A stretch of 64,000 nt of DNA from Halobacteriovoraceae bacterium (GTDB lineage: Bacteria; Bdellovibrionota; Bacteriovoracia; Bacteriovoracales; Bacteriovoracaceae): positions 548,064 through 612,063 of the forward strand of contig PASP01000004.1 in assembly GCA_002712005.1 (NCBI GenBank). Direction: 5' to 3'. Positions 18,821-25,676 of the stretch are shown here, one piece after another. The notes beneath the pieces were generated by a model. That model was given only the letters and a program-made list of their open reading frames with translations, was not told where the DNA came from and did not search any database. The position numbers and the translations under genes were made by a program. The first letter of the stretch is position 1. The number at the start of each line of letters is the position of its first letter.

Positions 18821-20206
18821 TTATATATTAAATAATTCCTTTAATAACGATAACTTATGACCGGAAAGGCTCTCCTTTTGATGGCGTGAAAGCTTCTTTA
18901 AAGCTGATTCTCTCTTTTGGGCGCTAGAACGGTCCTCAGCTCCCTCTAGGTGAATAAAAGCTAAAGGATTAAAGACCTTAGTATACTTCGCTCCTTTCTT
19001 ACCCGTGAGATGCTCTTGAAAACGCCTTGCCGGTTCAGTCGTCACTCCAGTATAGATCGTATTCTTTGAAGTATAGATCATATAAATATAATACGAATGA
19101 GATACTTGATTTAAAGTAAGGCTTAAGAAGAAGGGTTCTTTATGAAACGTTTTTCCATTAATAATAATCTCTAAGAAGTGAACCCCTTGATAGTAAACTC
19201 GGGTCGAAATTTCTTTGAAAAGATGTTCTTTCGTAACTTCATACTCACCCTTATCAAGCTCCATTTCAGAAAGCTTAAAAACTTTCCGTCCATAATCCCC
19301 AGATTTTTTCTTAAAATGAAGTGCGTATTCGATTCTCACTAAAGACTTTCTTTCTAGCTGTAAATCAAATTGAAACGAAAGCCTCTCTCCCATACCAAGA
19401 AAGGGTGTATGAAGCTTAAAGTGATTGAACTGGAGTCCTTCAAGTTCAGCTAATCCAAAAAGACAAAGGGCCTCTTGATGAGAAGCTTTGAGAAGAGTAC
19501 GTAGTCCGTGTTTTACAATCCACTGGGTTTCTTTAGAAGAACCTTTAAGCCATGCCTTTCCTATCTTAAGAGCAAGTTCAGGATGATCCTTTGAAATATC
19601 ATTTAGATTATTCGCAACAGACTTTCTTACATATAAGCTCGAGTCGTTTTTAAGATTCTCTAGTATCGGTAAAATTGAAGAAGGATTTTTTTTAAATTCC
19701 TTAAGGGCACTGGCCCAGGGTAAACGCGGTCGGCATCCCTCGCTAGATAATCTGCGAACATGATGATTTTCATGTTGGGACCAACTCAGCATTTTGCTCA
19801 TCGTCTGTTCAGGATACCTTTCAATGAAGGGGCGAATAGCGAACTCTGCAGAAGAAAATTCCGTCAGAACTTCAAGTGCATCCATCGAAATTTCCCAATG
19901 CTCAAGTCCGTTCCGTTCTATGTACTCAGGAAAGAAAAGACCCGCATAACCGCCAAAGTCTTCTCCCGCAACCTTGAGAATCTCGCAAATCTGTTGAAAT
20001 GAAAGTCCAGCTTTCACAGCAAGTTCCTCGTGAATACATCGACAAATATGAGAGGCGCGCTGCTTCAATTCATAACCTTGCCATTGGAAATTGAATATTT
20101 GCACCTGAAAAGACTTATCATCAAAGAGGGGCTCTACATTCTTTAACGAGACACCAAGCGTCTCTATATAGTTAGAATCATAAATATTTTTTAAAGGCTC
20201 GGCCAC
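18821..20206 (-). CDS. AlkC-like DNA alkylation repair protein fused to a GIY-YIG nuclease domain
   Basis: The 461-residue protein appears to have three parts. Residues about 1-250 are helical HEAT-like repeats like those of the AlkC/AlkD DNA glycosylases (for example HHVRRLSSEGCRPRLPWA and SSLYVRKSVANNLNDISKDHPELAL). Residues about 255-365 are beta-rich and match in position the Ig-like domain reported for AlkC proteins. Residues 372-455 are a GIY-YIG domain of the small UPF0213 type: YYIYMIYTSKNTIYTGVT, then RRFQEHLTG and the conserved Glu region. AlkC enzymes excise N3-methylpurines. A GIY-YIG domain could cut the abasic product or target DNA structures. The start is a GTG at 20206 with AGAGGGGA just upstream. 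The fusion reads through with no frameshift. Confidence 0.82.
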   Translation of the reverse strand: MAEPLKNIYDSNYIETLGVSLKNVEPLFDDKSFQVQIFNFQWQGYELKQRASHICRCIHEELAVKAGLSFQQICEILKVAGEDFGGYAGLFFPEYIERNGLEHWEISMDALEVLTEFSSAEFAIRPFIERYPEQTMSKMLSWSQHENHHVRRLSSEGCRPRLPWASALKEFKKNPSSILPILENLKNDSSLYVRKSVANNLNDISKDHPELALKIGKAWLKGSSKETQWIVKHGLRTLLKASHQEALCLFGLAELEGLQFNHFKLHTPFLGMGERLSFQFDLQLERKSLVRIEYALHFKKKSGDYGRKVFKLSEMELDKGEYEVTKEHLFKEISTRVYYQGVHFLEIIINGKTFHKEPFFLSLTLNQVSHSYYIYMIYTSKNTIYTGVTTEPARRFQEHLTGKKGAKYTKVFNPLAFIHLEGAEDRSSAQKRESALKKLSRHQKESLSGHKLSLLKELFNI

Positions 20207-20240
20207 AATCCCCTCTCACAAGCATAGACAAATGATTAAG

Positions 20241-20259
20241 GAATAGTTATAAACTATTC
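20241..20259. promoter_or_regulatory. 8-bp inverted repeat, possible operator of the AlkC-like gene
   Basis: GAATAGTT-ATA-AACTATTC is a perfect inverted repeat 35 bp upstream of the GTG start of the alkylation repair fusion gene and 59 bp upstream of tRNA-Pro. The position suits a regulator site. It is AT-rich, so chance is not excluded. Confidence 0.35.
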
Positions 20260-20317
20260 TCTAGTCTTTGAAAATTTATGAGTTTAACTCACCCTCATTT
20301 CAAAGCTTATATTTAGT

Positions 20318-20392
20318 CGGAATGTAGCGCAGGGGTAGCGCGTTCGTCTGGGGGGCGAAAGGTCGCTGGTTCAATTCCAGTCATTCCGACCA
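20318..20392 (+). tRNA. tRNA-Pro (anticodon GGG)
   Basis: The cloverleaf is complete: acceptor CGGAATG/CATTCCG, D-arm GCGC/GCGC, anticodon stem TTCGT/GCGAA with loop CTGGGGG (anticodon GGG), and T-arm GCTGG/CCAGT with TTCAATT. The CCA end is encoded. The 3' 12 nt belong to the 21-bp core that is repeated at 28682-28702, so the integrated element keeps the tRNA intact. Confidence 0.97.
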
Positions 20393-20401
20393 TTCTAAAA
20401 A
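20381..20401 (+). repeat. Left attachment core (attL) of the integrated element
   Basis: Twenty-one bases from TCATTCCGACCA to TTCTAAAAA are identical to 28682-28702. They cover the 3' end of tRNA-Pro and nine bases beyond CCA. Sequence before and after the core differs between the two copies, except for a shared GCC nearby. Confidence 0.92.
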
Positions 20402-20428
20402 GGCCAGTTTTAAGATCTGGCCTTTTTT
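20401..20428 (+). terminator. Intrinsic terminator after tRNA-Pro
   Basis: AGGCCAG and CTGGCCT form a 7-bp GC-rich stem around TTTTAAGAT, followed by a T-run. It lies just inside the element, so the element brings in a terminator for the tRNA transcript. Confidence 0.85.
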
Positions 20429-20491
20429 ATTTCTAAATATTCGATTTAATTACAAACCTGATAATCAATAGTTACTTAAGGTCTTCTTCTC

Positions 20492-20521
20492 AATATTTCG
20501 TTACATTTCGTTACATTTCAC
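20492..20521 (-). repeat. Three phased 10-bp repeats near the left end of the element
   Basis: Read on the minus strand, three adjacent 10-bp units are GTGAAATGTA, ACGAAATGTA and ACGAAATATT. They share the CGAAAT core with the four units at 27197-27236, which lie on the plus strand. They sit about 90 bp inside the left core, where integrase arm sites or Xis sites are expected. Confidence 0.75.
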
Positions 20522-20563
20522 TAATTGCTACCTTTTTGCTTCCTTCTCGCTACCAATACCCAG

Positions 20564-21547
20564 TTACAAAACACTAAGCCTCTCAACAAGCATAGAGCGG
20601 TCTGCTTTATGCTCTGTTTTGTATGCCAATAAGTACTTAACCCCATCTTTAGCAGCAATTATTATTCGTTTCTTACCACTCCTTCCATCCCCATTTCCAT
20701 TTACATTAGCAGGAACAACGTCGCATCTAGAAATACTATATCCAGATAATCGAGGAGGAGTATGATTATGCCAATCAATGCTATTTTTATGAAACTCATC
20801 ACCGTTCTGGCACGAAGGTAATACAGTTCCCCTTAAAGCACTCAAACATATCATTTTAAAATCAGAAGACTTTGTGCTTCTAATGTCATTCATAAAGCAA
20901 TCAGTAATAACCACATCTCTAAAGCTCTTTAGTAACTCATTCTCTATTCCAAGCATGAAAGCTTGAATTAAAGCATATTGGAAGAATAGTTCTTTAGTAA
21001 ACTCTCTTTTTCTTCCCAAAACATCTTCAATTTTTAAGTTATAAGTATTTAAAAGGTCGGTAATTTTAGTATTATTTGGAACAAGCGGCTGTTCTGTAAA
21101 AGCAAGTGAACAAGCATAGTTTGATAAACAAATATTGCAAATATTCTTCTCAACATTCTGGTTTAATCTATCAACAAAAATCGGTAATATTCTTTCAAAC
21201 ATAGTATTAACTATAAGCCTAGAAATAGTTTCACCTTTTACATCTTCAGGTAAGAGATCAATGACCTCCTCTCTATCACAGTCCTCCTTTTTCAAAGGAG
21301 TATCATATAGGATTATTCCACATTGATCATCTTCTTCAATCATTAGACACAGAGACCTTATGTGAGCGGGAAACATCATTGAAGACATAAGCTCCTTTGG
21401 AATTAATATACTAACAAAGTTTCTCCATGTACCTGCGAACTGATAAAGTTGCTCCATAAAAAAATAACTATTGTCGAAATCCAAACAGCTTTGAATTTCC
21501 TTAAATTGCCTTGGTGATATTAAAGCGATGACTTGATTAAAGGACAT
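20564..21547 (-). CDS. Unrecognised partner of the AAA ATPase (candidate defence effector)
   Basis: This 327-residue protein has no domain I recognise. It starts at the A shared with the ATPase stop codon (TAATG), so its translation is coupled to the ATPase. The N-terminal half is helical. A small Cys group (NICNICLSNYAC, near residue 140) could bind metal but is not a standard zinc finger. The last 80 residues hold DWHNHTPPRLSGYSISRCD and a Gly/Asn-rich turn followed by GKKRIIIAAKDGVKYLLAY, which looks like a compact beta-rich end. It is the last gene before the left att site. In satellites and prophages this place is often used for defence cargo. Nuclease or other effector activity is a guess; no catalytic motif is certain. 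Confidence 0.7.
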   Translation of the reverse strand: MSFNQVIALISPRQFKEIQSCLDFDNSYFFMEQLYQFAGTWRNFVSILIPKELMSSMMFPAHIRSLCLMIEEDDQCGIILYDTPLKKEDCDREEVIDLLPEDVKGETISRLIVNTMFERILPIFVDRLNQNVEKNICNICLSNYACSLAFTEQPLVPNNTKITDLLNTYNLKIEDVLGRKREFTKELFFQYALIQAFMLGIENELLKSFRDVVITDCFMNDIRSTKSSDFKMICLSALRGTVLPSCQNGDEFHKNSIDWHNHTPPRLSGYSISRCDVVPANVNGNGDGRSGKKRIIIAAKDGVKYLLAYKTEHKADRSMLVERLSVL

Positions 21548-23052
21548 TAGATTCCCATCTTCTGCTTTCGTATTTTGTTTAAATCAGCAGATAGTTTTTT
21601 CCTTTCATCCATAAACCCTTCTGGAGTATTTTCAAAAAACCCTAGAGAATCAAAATCCACTTTTCTAGAAATTGATGTACCTTTAGAGAATTCAATCCAA
21701 TACATTTTAAGAACACTTTCCAGTTTCGGATCTTCGATTTGTAGATTAATCAACTTTTGTAAAAAGGTCTCACTATGAGTCTCTATGAACATAATTTTCC
21801 CAATAGTCGACATCTCTACAAAAAAGTTCGCCAAAAGAGTTTGCATTTTAGGGTGTAAGTGAATTTCAGGCTCATCGATAATTGTAAAACTACCATGTGG
21901 GGCCGTTAAGATTTTAAAAATAATCGGAATTACTTGGCTAACCCCGAAGCCCATTTGATTAATAGGATGCAGACGTCCATTCTTCTTCAACATAATTTCA
22001 GTTGAGTACCCTTCAACCAATTCACGAATATGAATAGACTCTCCCAACTTAAAAAAGTCGCACACCCAATAAGTTAGAGCCTCCTCTACTGTCGCTTTTT
22101 CAAAAAGCTCAGCCCCGTCATCAGGTTTTCGGTATGAGATTAATTTATCCTTTATATCAATAAACTGAAAAAGAGGATTAGGATTATCTCCTTCTGTATA
22201 TACTCTTCGAGGAGCCCCTCTAAAAGCAGGTATATACTGAAAGCTATTCCCTAAATCTTGTAATAAATATACCTCATAATGATTTACTCTTAATGGAATA
22301 TCTTTTTTTAAAACTTCTTTAAAATCTTTAGAAGAAAAGAAACCTACATATTTTGAAACAATTATATTTTTAATATTTTCAGCATCGATCGAAAAAGAAT
22401 CTAAAAAAAGACCCTCCCTAAATCTCACCTTTCGAACGCCCCTGAAACTAACATCACTCAGAAATAATGAATCATAGTCTAGTTCATCAAGTAGAGCCTC
22501 TTTCTCTGTTTCCTCCAATGAGGACTTTTCAATACCTACTTCAATATTTCTTTTTATCTTTGAAAATGTAGAGGCATCTTCAAAGTAAAACATTCTAGCT
22601 CCATGAATATCGTAAGAGTCACTTGACTCTTCGTAACGAAAATAAAGGTTATCCTTATCTGATTGATATTTAAAATCTAGAAGGTGATATCCCATTTCAT
22701 TACTTTTATTCGATTTTATATAATCGCTATCTCTGAAGATAAATTCAAAGGTATTTTTCTTAGAACTTTCGATAAGGAACCTTAAGTTAGGATTGCCTTC
22801 ATCAGACCGTAACTCTAAGCGATTTCCCATATTTATGTAGTTACCATTTAAATTCAAAATGGCATTTGGCGTTTTAAAGATATTACTTCGTCCAGAAATT
22901 ATCCCCAAAGATTGAGCAAAAAGTAACAAGACTTGATACACAGAACTTTTACCAGAGCTATTTTCACCAGATACGACAGTTATATTTGAAAACTCTACTC
23001 TCGTCTTATTTTTGAAGGCTTTAAAGTTTTCCATCTCTATAGTGTGAAACAT
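21547..23052 (-). CDS. ABC/SMC-type AAA family ATPase (AAA_15/AAA_21, DUF3696-like end)
   Basis: The 501-residue protein begins with an RecF/SMC-like core (IEMENFKAFKNKTRVEF) and Walker A GENSSGKSS at residues 29-37. The ABC-like signature GFGVSQVIPII is near 368-378, Walker B FTIIDEPEIHLHP at 389-401, and the switch ETHSE near 426-430. The C-terminal NTPEGFMDERKKL resembles the DUF3696 ending seen in many AAA ATPases of mobile elements. The long middle part is the usual insert that replaces the coiled coil. Such ATPases are the sensor or motor part of many two-gene phage-defence systems, including Gabija-, Septu-, OLD- and PARIS-like ones, but the partner here matches none I know. The start codon follows GGGG at 6 nt spacing, directly after an intrinsic terminator. 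Confidence 0.88.
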   Translation of the reverse strand: MFHTIEMENFKAFKNKTRVEFSNITVVSGENSSGKSSVYQVLLLFAQSLGIISGRSNIFKTPNAILNLNGNYINMGNRLELRSDEGNPNLRFLIESSKKNTFEFIFRDSDYIKSNKSNEMGYHLLDFKYQSDKDNLYFRYEESSDSYDIHGARMFYFEDASTFSKIKRNIEVGIEKSSLEETEKEALLDELDYDSLFLSDVSFRGVRKVRFREGLFLDSFSIDAENIKNIIVSKYVGFFSSKDFKEVLKKDIPLRVNHYEVYLLQDLGNSFQYIPAFRGAPRRVYTEGDNPNPLFQFIDIKDKLISYRKPDDGAELFEKATVEEALTYWVCDFFKLGESIHIRELVEGYSTEIMLKKNGRLHPINQMGFGVSQVIPIIFKILTAPHGSFTIIDEPEIHLHPKMQTLLANFFVEMSTIGKIMFIETHSETFLQKLINLQIEDPKLESVLKMYWIEFSKGTSISRKVDFDSLGFFENTPEGFMDERKKLSADLNKIRKQKMGI

Positions 23053-23062
23053 AATTCCCCAT

Positions 23063-23095
23063 AAAAAAAAACCCCATACTTAATTGCATGGGGTT
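23063..23095 (-). terminator. Intrinsic terminator/attenuator directly before the ATPase gene
   Basis: On the minus strand AACCCCAT, a 10-nt loop and ATGGGGTT form a perfect 8-bp stem followed by nine T. It lies between the 35-codon ORF and the ATPase start, which is only 10 nt past the T-run. The first stem arm could also pair with ATGGGG at 23057-23062, which is the ATPase ribosome-binding region. Confidence 0.85.
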
Positions 23096-23128
23096 CAATA
23101 TTAAGATTAATTAAAAGTCATTGTTGAA

Positions 23129-23236
23129 CTATTCAGCTTCTTCCAAGAATAAAGATTTCAACTGCTCTTTCAACTCTTGATCTGCCTCACGAAGCATCTC
23201 TTCTTCTGTAATAGCATCACTGTTATAATCGATCAT
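23129..23236 (-). CDS. 35-residue acidic peptide upstream of the ATPase operon
   Basis: The short frame MIDYNSDAITEEEMLREAD... ends LFLEEAE and a TAG stop. It has a very good ribosome site (AAGGAG, 6 nt before the ATG). It is acidic and predicted helical, with no signal peptide. It is the first frame of the minus-strand transcript that leads, through an intrinsic terminator, into the ATPase and its partner. It could be a leader peptide controlling read-through, a small antitoxin-like or trigger component, or an unrelated small satellite protein. Its strong translation signal is what supports it; composition alone would not. Confidence 0.65.
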   Translation of the reverse strand: MIDYNSDAITEEEMLREADQELKEQLKSLFLEEAE

Positions 23237-23275
23237 GTTAAACTCCTTTTCTATATTCTACTGTATCGGCATAAA

Positions 23276-23357
23276 GCAAATTTAACCTTAGGGAAAATTT
23301 GCCTACACTTATCATTATATCAATAACTTATGCAAGAATTGTTAAATAAAAGTGTAG
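23276..23357. promoter_or_regulatory. Two inverted repeats in the ATPase/terS divergent gap
   Basis: GCAAATTT (23276-23283) pairs with AAATTTGC (23295-23302). Immediately after it, CTACACTT (23303-23310) pairs with AAGTGTAG (23350-23357). Both are perfect 8-bp inverted repeats. They lie between two divergently read gene groups, as expected for operators of a satellite master regulator, but no protein is shown to bind. Confidence 0.45.
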
Positions 23358-23478
23358 ATATTTCAAGTTTTGTATTACATTTCTTTCTCTGCATCACACA
23401 ATAAAAAACTAGATAAATTTCAATTACTCTATATTTTTGTTAAAATACAATGAGTTAGTCTCCTTCCCTGAGGTTTAT

Positions 23479-24015
23479 ATGACTCACTTAACAAAAAAAG
23501 AAACTGCGTTCAGTCAAGAATATATTATAGACTTAAATGCAACAGCGGCTTGCAAACGGGCTGGTTACTCAGAGAAATCAGCCGACAAAATTGCTCACCA
23601 ATTACTAGGGAAAACTAGAGTTCAAGAAGAAATTCAAAGACTCCAAAAAGAAAGATCAATCAGAACTCAGATTACAGCTGATAAGGTTCTTCAAGAATTA
23701 GCAGCTGTTGCCTTTGCGCGAGTCCCAGAAATCATGGCAGCCATAGAAGAAGGAAAAGAAGACTTCCCTGCTTATGCTGCATTAAAAACAGTTAAGAATA
23801 CGCAAAGCAAGAATGGGGAATCAACACTCAATATATCTATTGATGGAAAAGTTAAGGCTCTAGAGTTACTTGGAAAGCATCTTGGTATGTTTGATAAGAA
23901 AGATAAAAAGTCTCCACTTGATAGAGAAAGAAGTCTTGATCGAATCAGAGGGGCTATTCGTAGAGTCAAAGAGTCACATGCGAAAATTAACCAACCTTCG
24001 CAACCAACTCAGTGA
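23479..24015 (+). CDS. Phage terminase small subunit (TerS, Terminase_2 type)
   Basis: About 178 residues from the ATG at 23479, which has a GAGG at proper spacing. A TTG 42 nt upstream has no such site. The N-terminal domain is the DNA-binding part of the Terminase_2 family: LTKKETAFSQEYIIDLNATAACKRAGYSEKSADKIAHQLL, followed by the conserved VQEEIQ and a central helical oligomerisation part. The KVKALELLGKHLGMF motif follows near residues 130-145. TerS recognises the packaging site and brings the large subunit. No large subunit is near, so it must act with a helper phage's TerL or be a relic. The last 29 bp overlap the end of the convergent 353-aa-type gene. In SaPI/PICI satellites a lone TerS redirects packaging. 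Confidence 0.88.
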   Translation: MTHLTKKETAFSQEYIIDLNATAACKRAGYSEKSADKIAHQLLGKTRVQEEIQRLQKERSIRTQITADKVLQELAAVAFARVPEIMAAIEEGKEDFPAYAALKTVKNTQSKNGESTLNISIDGKVKALELLGKHLGMFDKKDKKSPLDRERSLDRIRGAIRRVKESHAKINQPSQPTQ

Positions 24016-25039
24016 GTCTTAGGTTTCCAGTCTCTAACCTTTCAGCATAATCCATTCTTTCTGATATTCTTGTAGCAAGACCCCTCGCGACCACAGCAAA
24101 CGCAATTCCAGCAACTGGAGAGGCAACACAAGCTAAAAACTCTAGCTCGGCTAACAAAGCCCCCTCTAAGACCAGAGAGCGGCCTGCAAATGCTCCGAGA
24201 GTTCCAATACTATTGATAGTTACATTTTTAGGAAGTGAGCTTAGAACGAGATTTAGATCCCTATAAGCATACCATTGGAAAAAGGATTGAATTACAGTAG
24301 CAATAGCAACAGGTCCAGCAATACTCTCAAAGAACTCACTATTGATCTCTGAGATTTGGCCGTTTAAACCATCTCTAATTTCTTCCCTTGATAAACCAAG
24401 GTCTTCAATCTTATTGGCCAAACCTAAACGAGCAGCCTTCTCTCTAACTTCATCAAATATTTCACTGTTAACAGCAAAGTTTGGATACTCTCCTACAATT
24501 TCGTGACTACCATCAGCATTTATCCAATTCACATCTTTAAGATCAATTTTCTCATTAACCTCATGAATCTTCTCAATAACCTTATCTGCATCTGAATAAA
24601 CTTTTATTTGAATATATTCTTTCCCTGTATCAGTGAACCTTACTGCATCTACAGCCTCTTGATTTGATACGTGAGCTAGGTTTATAGATCCATTAGAAAG
24701 ATCCTCAAATCTTAATTCTGCGATAGCTCCTTGTAGCTGATTAATCACTCCACCGATAGATTCATCACCATTCATCATTTTAGATATTAAGAATTCTTTG
24801 ACTTCATTTGTAGAGGAGAATGCCTCTCTTTTAATTAGCTCCACTGCACCGATGATTTCAGGATTAAGGTTTACATCAACAAGGCCATCACCAATTAGAA
24901 TATCTGCTAAAACTAGATTTGGAGCTAATGAATATCCAAGGACTTCATCAATGATTCTCTCATTTTCCCATCTTAATACAGTCTTTGAAATACCATTACC
25001 TCTTGAGGGATATTTCTTAGAGAACTTTTTTATGCTCAT
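23987..25039 (-). CDS. Unknown satellite protein: nuclease-like core plus hydrophobic C-terminus
   Basis: About 350 residues from the ATG at 25039, which has GGAAGG 8 nt upstream and overlaps the end of the 119-aa gene by 23 bp. The middle region contains GAIAELRFEDL, then EAVDAVRF and YIQIKVYSD. The order Glu...Asp...Gln-x-Lys recalls the PD-(D/E)XK nuclease core, but the match is short and unconfirmed. The C-terminal third has Ala/Gly-rich hydrophobic segments (AFAGRSLVLEGALLAELEFLACVASPVAGIAFAVVA) that could cross or insert into a membrane. With the small coiled-coil partner upstream it may be an effector/partner pair. No known toxin family is evident. It converges on and overlaps the terS end. 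Confidence 0.65.
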   Translation of the reverse strand: MSIKKFSKKYPSRGNGISKTVLRWENERIIDEVLGYSLAPNLVLADILIGDGLVDVNLNPEIIGAVELIKREAFSSTNEVKEFLISKMMNGDESIGGVINQLQGAIAELRFEDLSNGSINLAHVSNQEAVDAVRFTDTGKEYIQIKVYSDADKVIEKIHEVNEKIDLKDVNWINADGSHEIVGEYPNFAVNSEIFDEVREKAARLGLANKIEDLGLSREEIRDGLNGQISEINSEFFESIAGPVAIATVIQSFFQWYAYRDLNLVLSSLPKNVTINSIGTLGAFAGRSLVLEGALLAELEFLACVASPVAGIAFAVVARGLATRISERMDYAERLETGNLRLTELVAKVG

Positions 25040-25376
25040 GACCTTCCAACCTTTGTTCAAGTTCCTCAATTCTCTGAAGTGCTTCCTCTAGCTTAGTGGC
25101 CAAGATGTCATTATATGTATCTTGAATTGTTAAGCGCTCTTCTACTAAGGCCAAAAGTTTTTTCCCTGATATTTCATCTAGTGCATTTGAGGCATCACCA
25201 CTTAGCTTTGAAGCTTTCTTACCAACCTCTGTAGACATCACAGTTTTTGTAGCAGCATCTAGTCTCTCTGAAACCTTATGCTCTTCTAGGGCCTTTTTGA
25301 GCTCACTAGAACCCTTAGATAAAGTTTCTTCTGCAAAGTTCAAAATAGAACCTAGCCCATTTGATTTCTTGGTCAT
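25017..25376 (-). CDS. Small coiled-coil protein, partner of the downstream unknown gene
   Basis: This 119-residue protein is almost entirely helical and charged. Its last third has heptad-like spacing (LATKLEEALQRIEELEQRLEGHE), suggesting a coiled coil for dimerisation. The first part has Lys/Ser-rich amphipathic segments. It starts at an ATG with AGAGG 6 nt upstream, and overlaps the start of the next gene by 23 bp, so the two are translationally coupled. No family is recognised. It could be a chaperone, adaptor or antitoxin-like partner. The divergent XRE gene shares its promoter region. Confidence 0.65.
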   Translation of the reverse strand: MTKKSNGLGSILNFAEETLSKGSSELKKALEEHKVSERLDAATKTVMSTEVGKKASKLSGDASNALDEISGKKLLALVEERLTIQDTYNDILATKLEEALQRIEELEQRLEGHEHKKVL

Positions 25377-25395
25377 AAATACCTCTCAAAATACA

Positions 25396-25425
25396 TACTA
25401 TCGGACGTACTCCTGATCGGTAGTA
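25396..25425. promoter_or_regulatory. Imperfect inverted repeat between the 119-aa gene and xre (operator candidate)
   Basis: TACTATCGGAC and the complement of GATCGGTAGTA (TACTACCGATC) match at 8 of 11 positions around a short spacer. The gap of 66 bp between the divergent genes makes this the natural site for autoregulation by the XRE protein. Confidence 0.5.
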
Positions 25426-25442
25426 AATGAAAGAATATTAGT

Positions 25443-25676
25443 ATGTATTCCAAGAAACAGGATGAAGCCTTTCTCAAAGAGTTTGGACTTCGTATAAGAC
25501 AGCTAAGAACCGATAAAGGTTGGACTCTAGAAGAGACCGAGCTTCATGGTTGGCCATCTTGGAGACATCTTCAAAAGATTGAGGCTGGGAAAAATATCAC
25601 AATTCTGACGCTAAGAAAAATTGCTACTCTCTACAAAGTAAACTTTTCTGAACTCTTAGATGATCTACAAGATTAG
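25443..25676 (+). CDS. XRE/Cro-CI family regulator
   Basis: The 77-residue protein is a single HTH_3 domain: LKEFGLRIRQLRTDKGWTLEE, a recognition helix region PSWRHLQKIEAGKN, and ITILTLRKIATLYKVNFSELL at the C-terminus. It lacks a dimerisation or sensor domain, so it resembles Cro or the small regulators of satellites. It is divergent from the 119-aa/350-aa pair and convergent with the DUF559 gene, overlapping it by 4 bp. The inverted repeat at 25396-25425 is its likely binding site. Confidence 0.9.
   Translation: MYSKKQDEAFLKEFGLRIRQLRTDKGWTLEETELHGWPSWRHLQKIEAGKNITILTLRKIATLYKVNFSELLDDLQD

Noticed and set aside
23437-23478. TTG start giving TerS 14 more residues
   Set aside because: The ATG at 23479 has a GAGG ribosome site and begins the conserved domain; the TTG has none.
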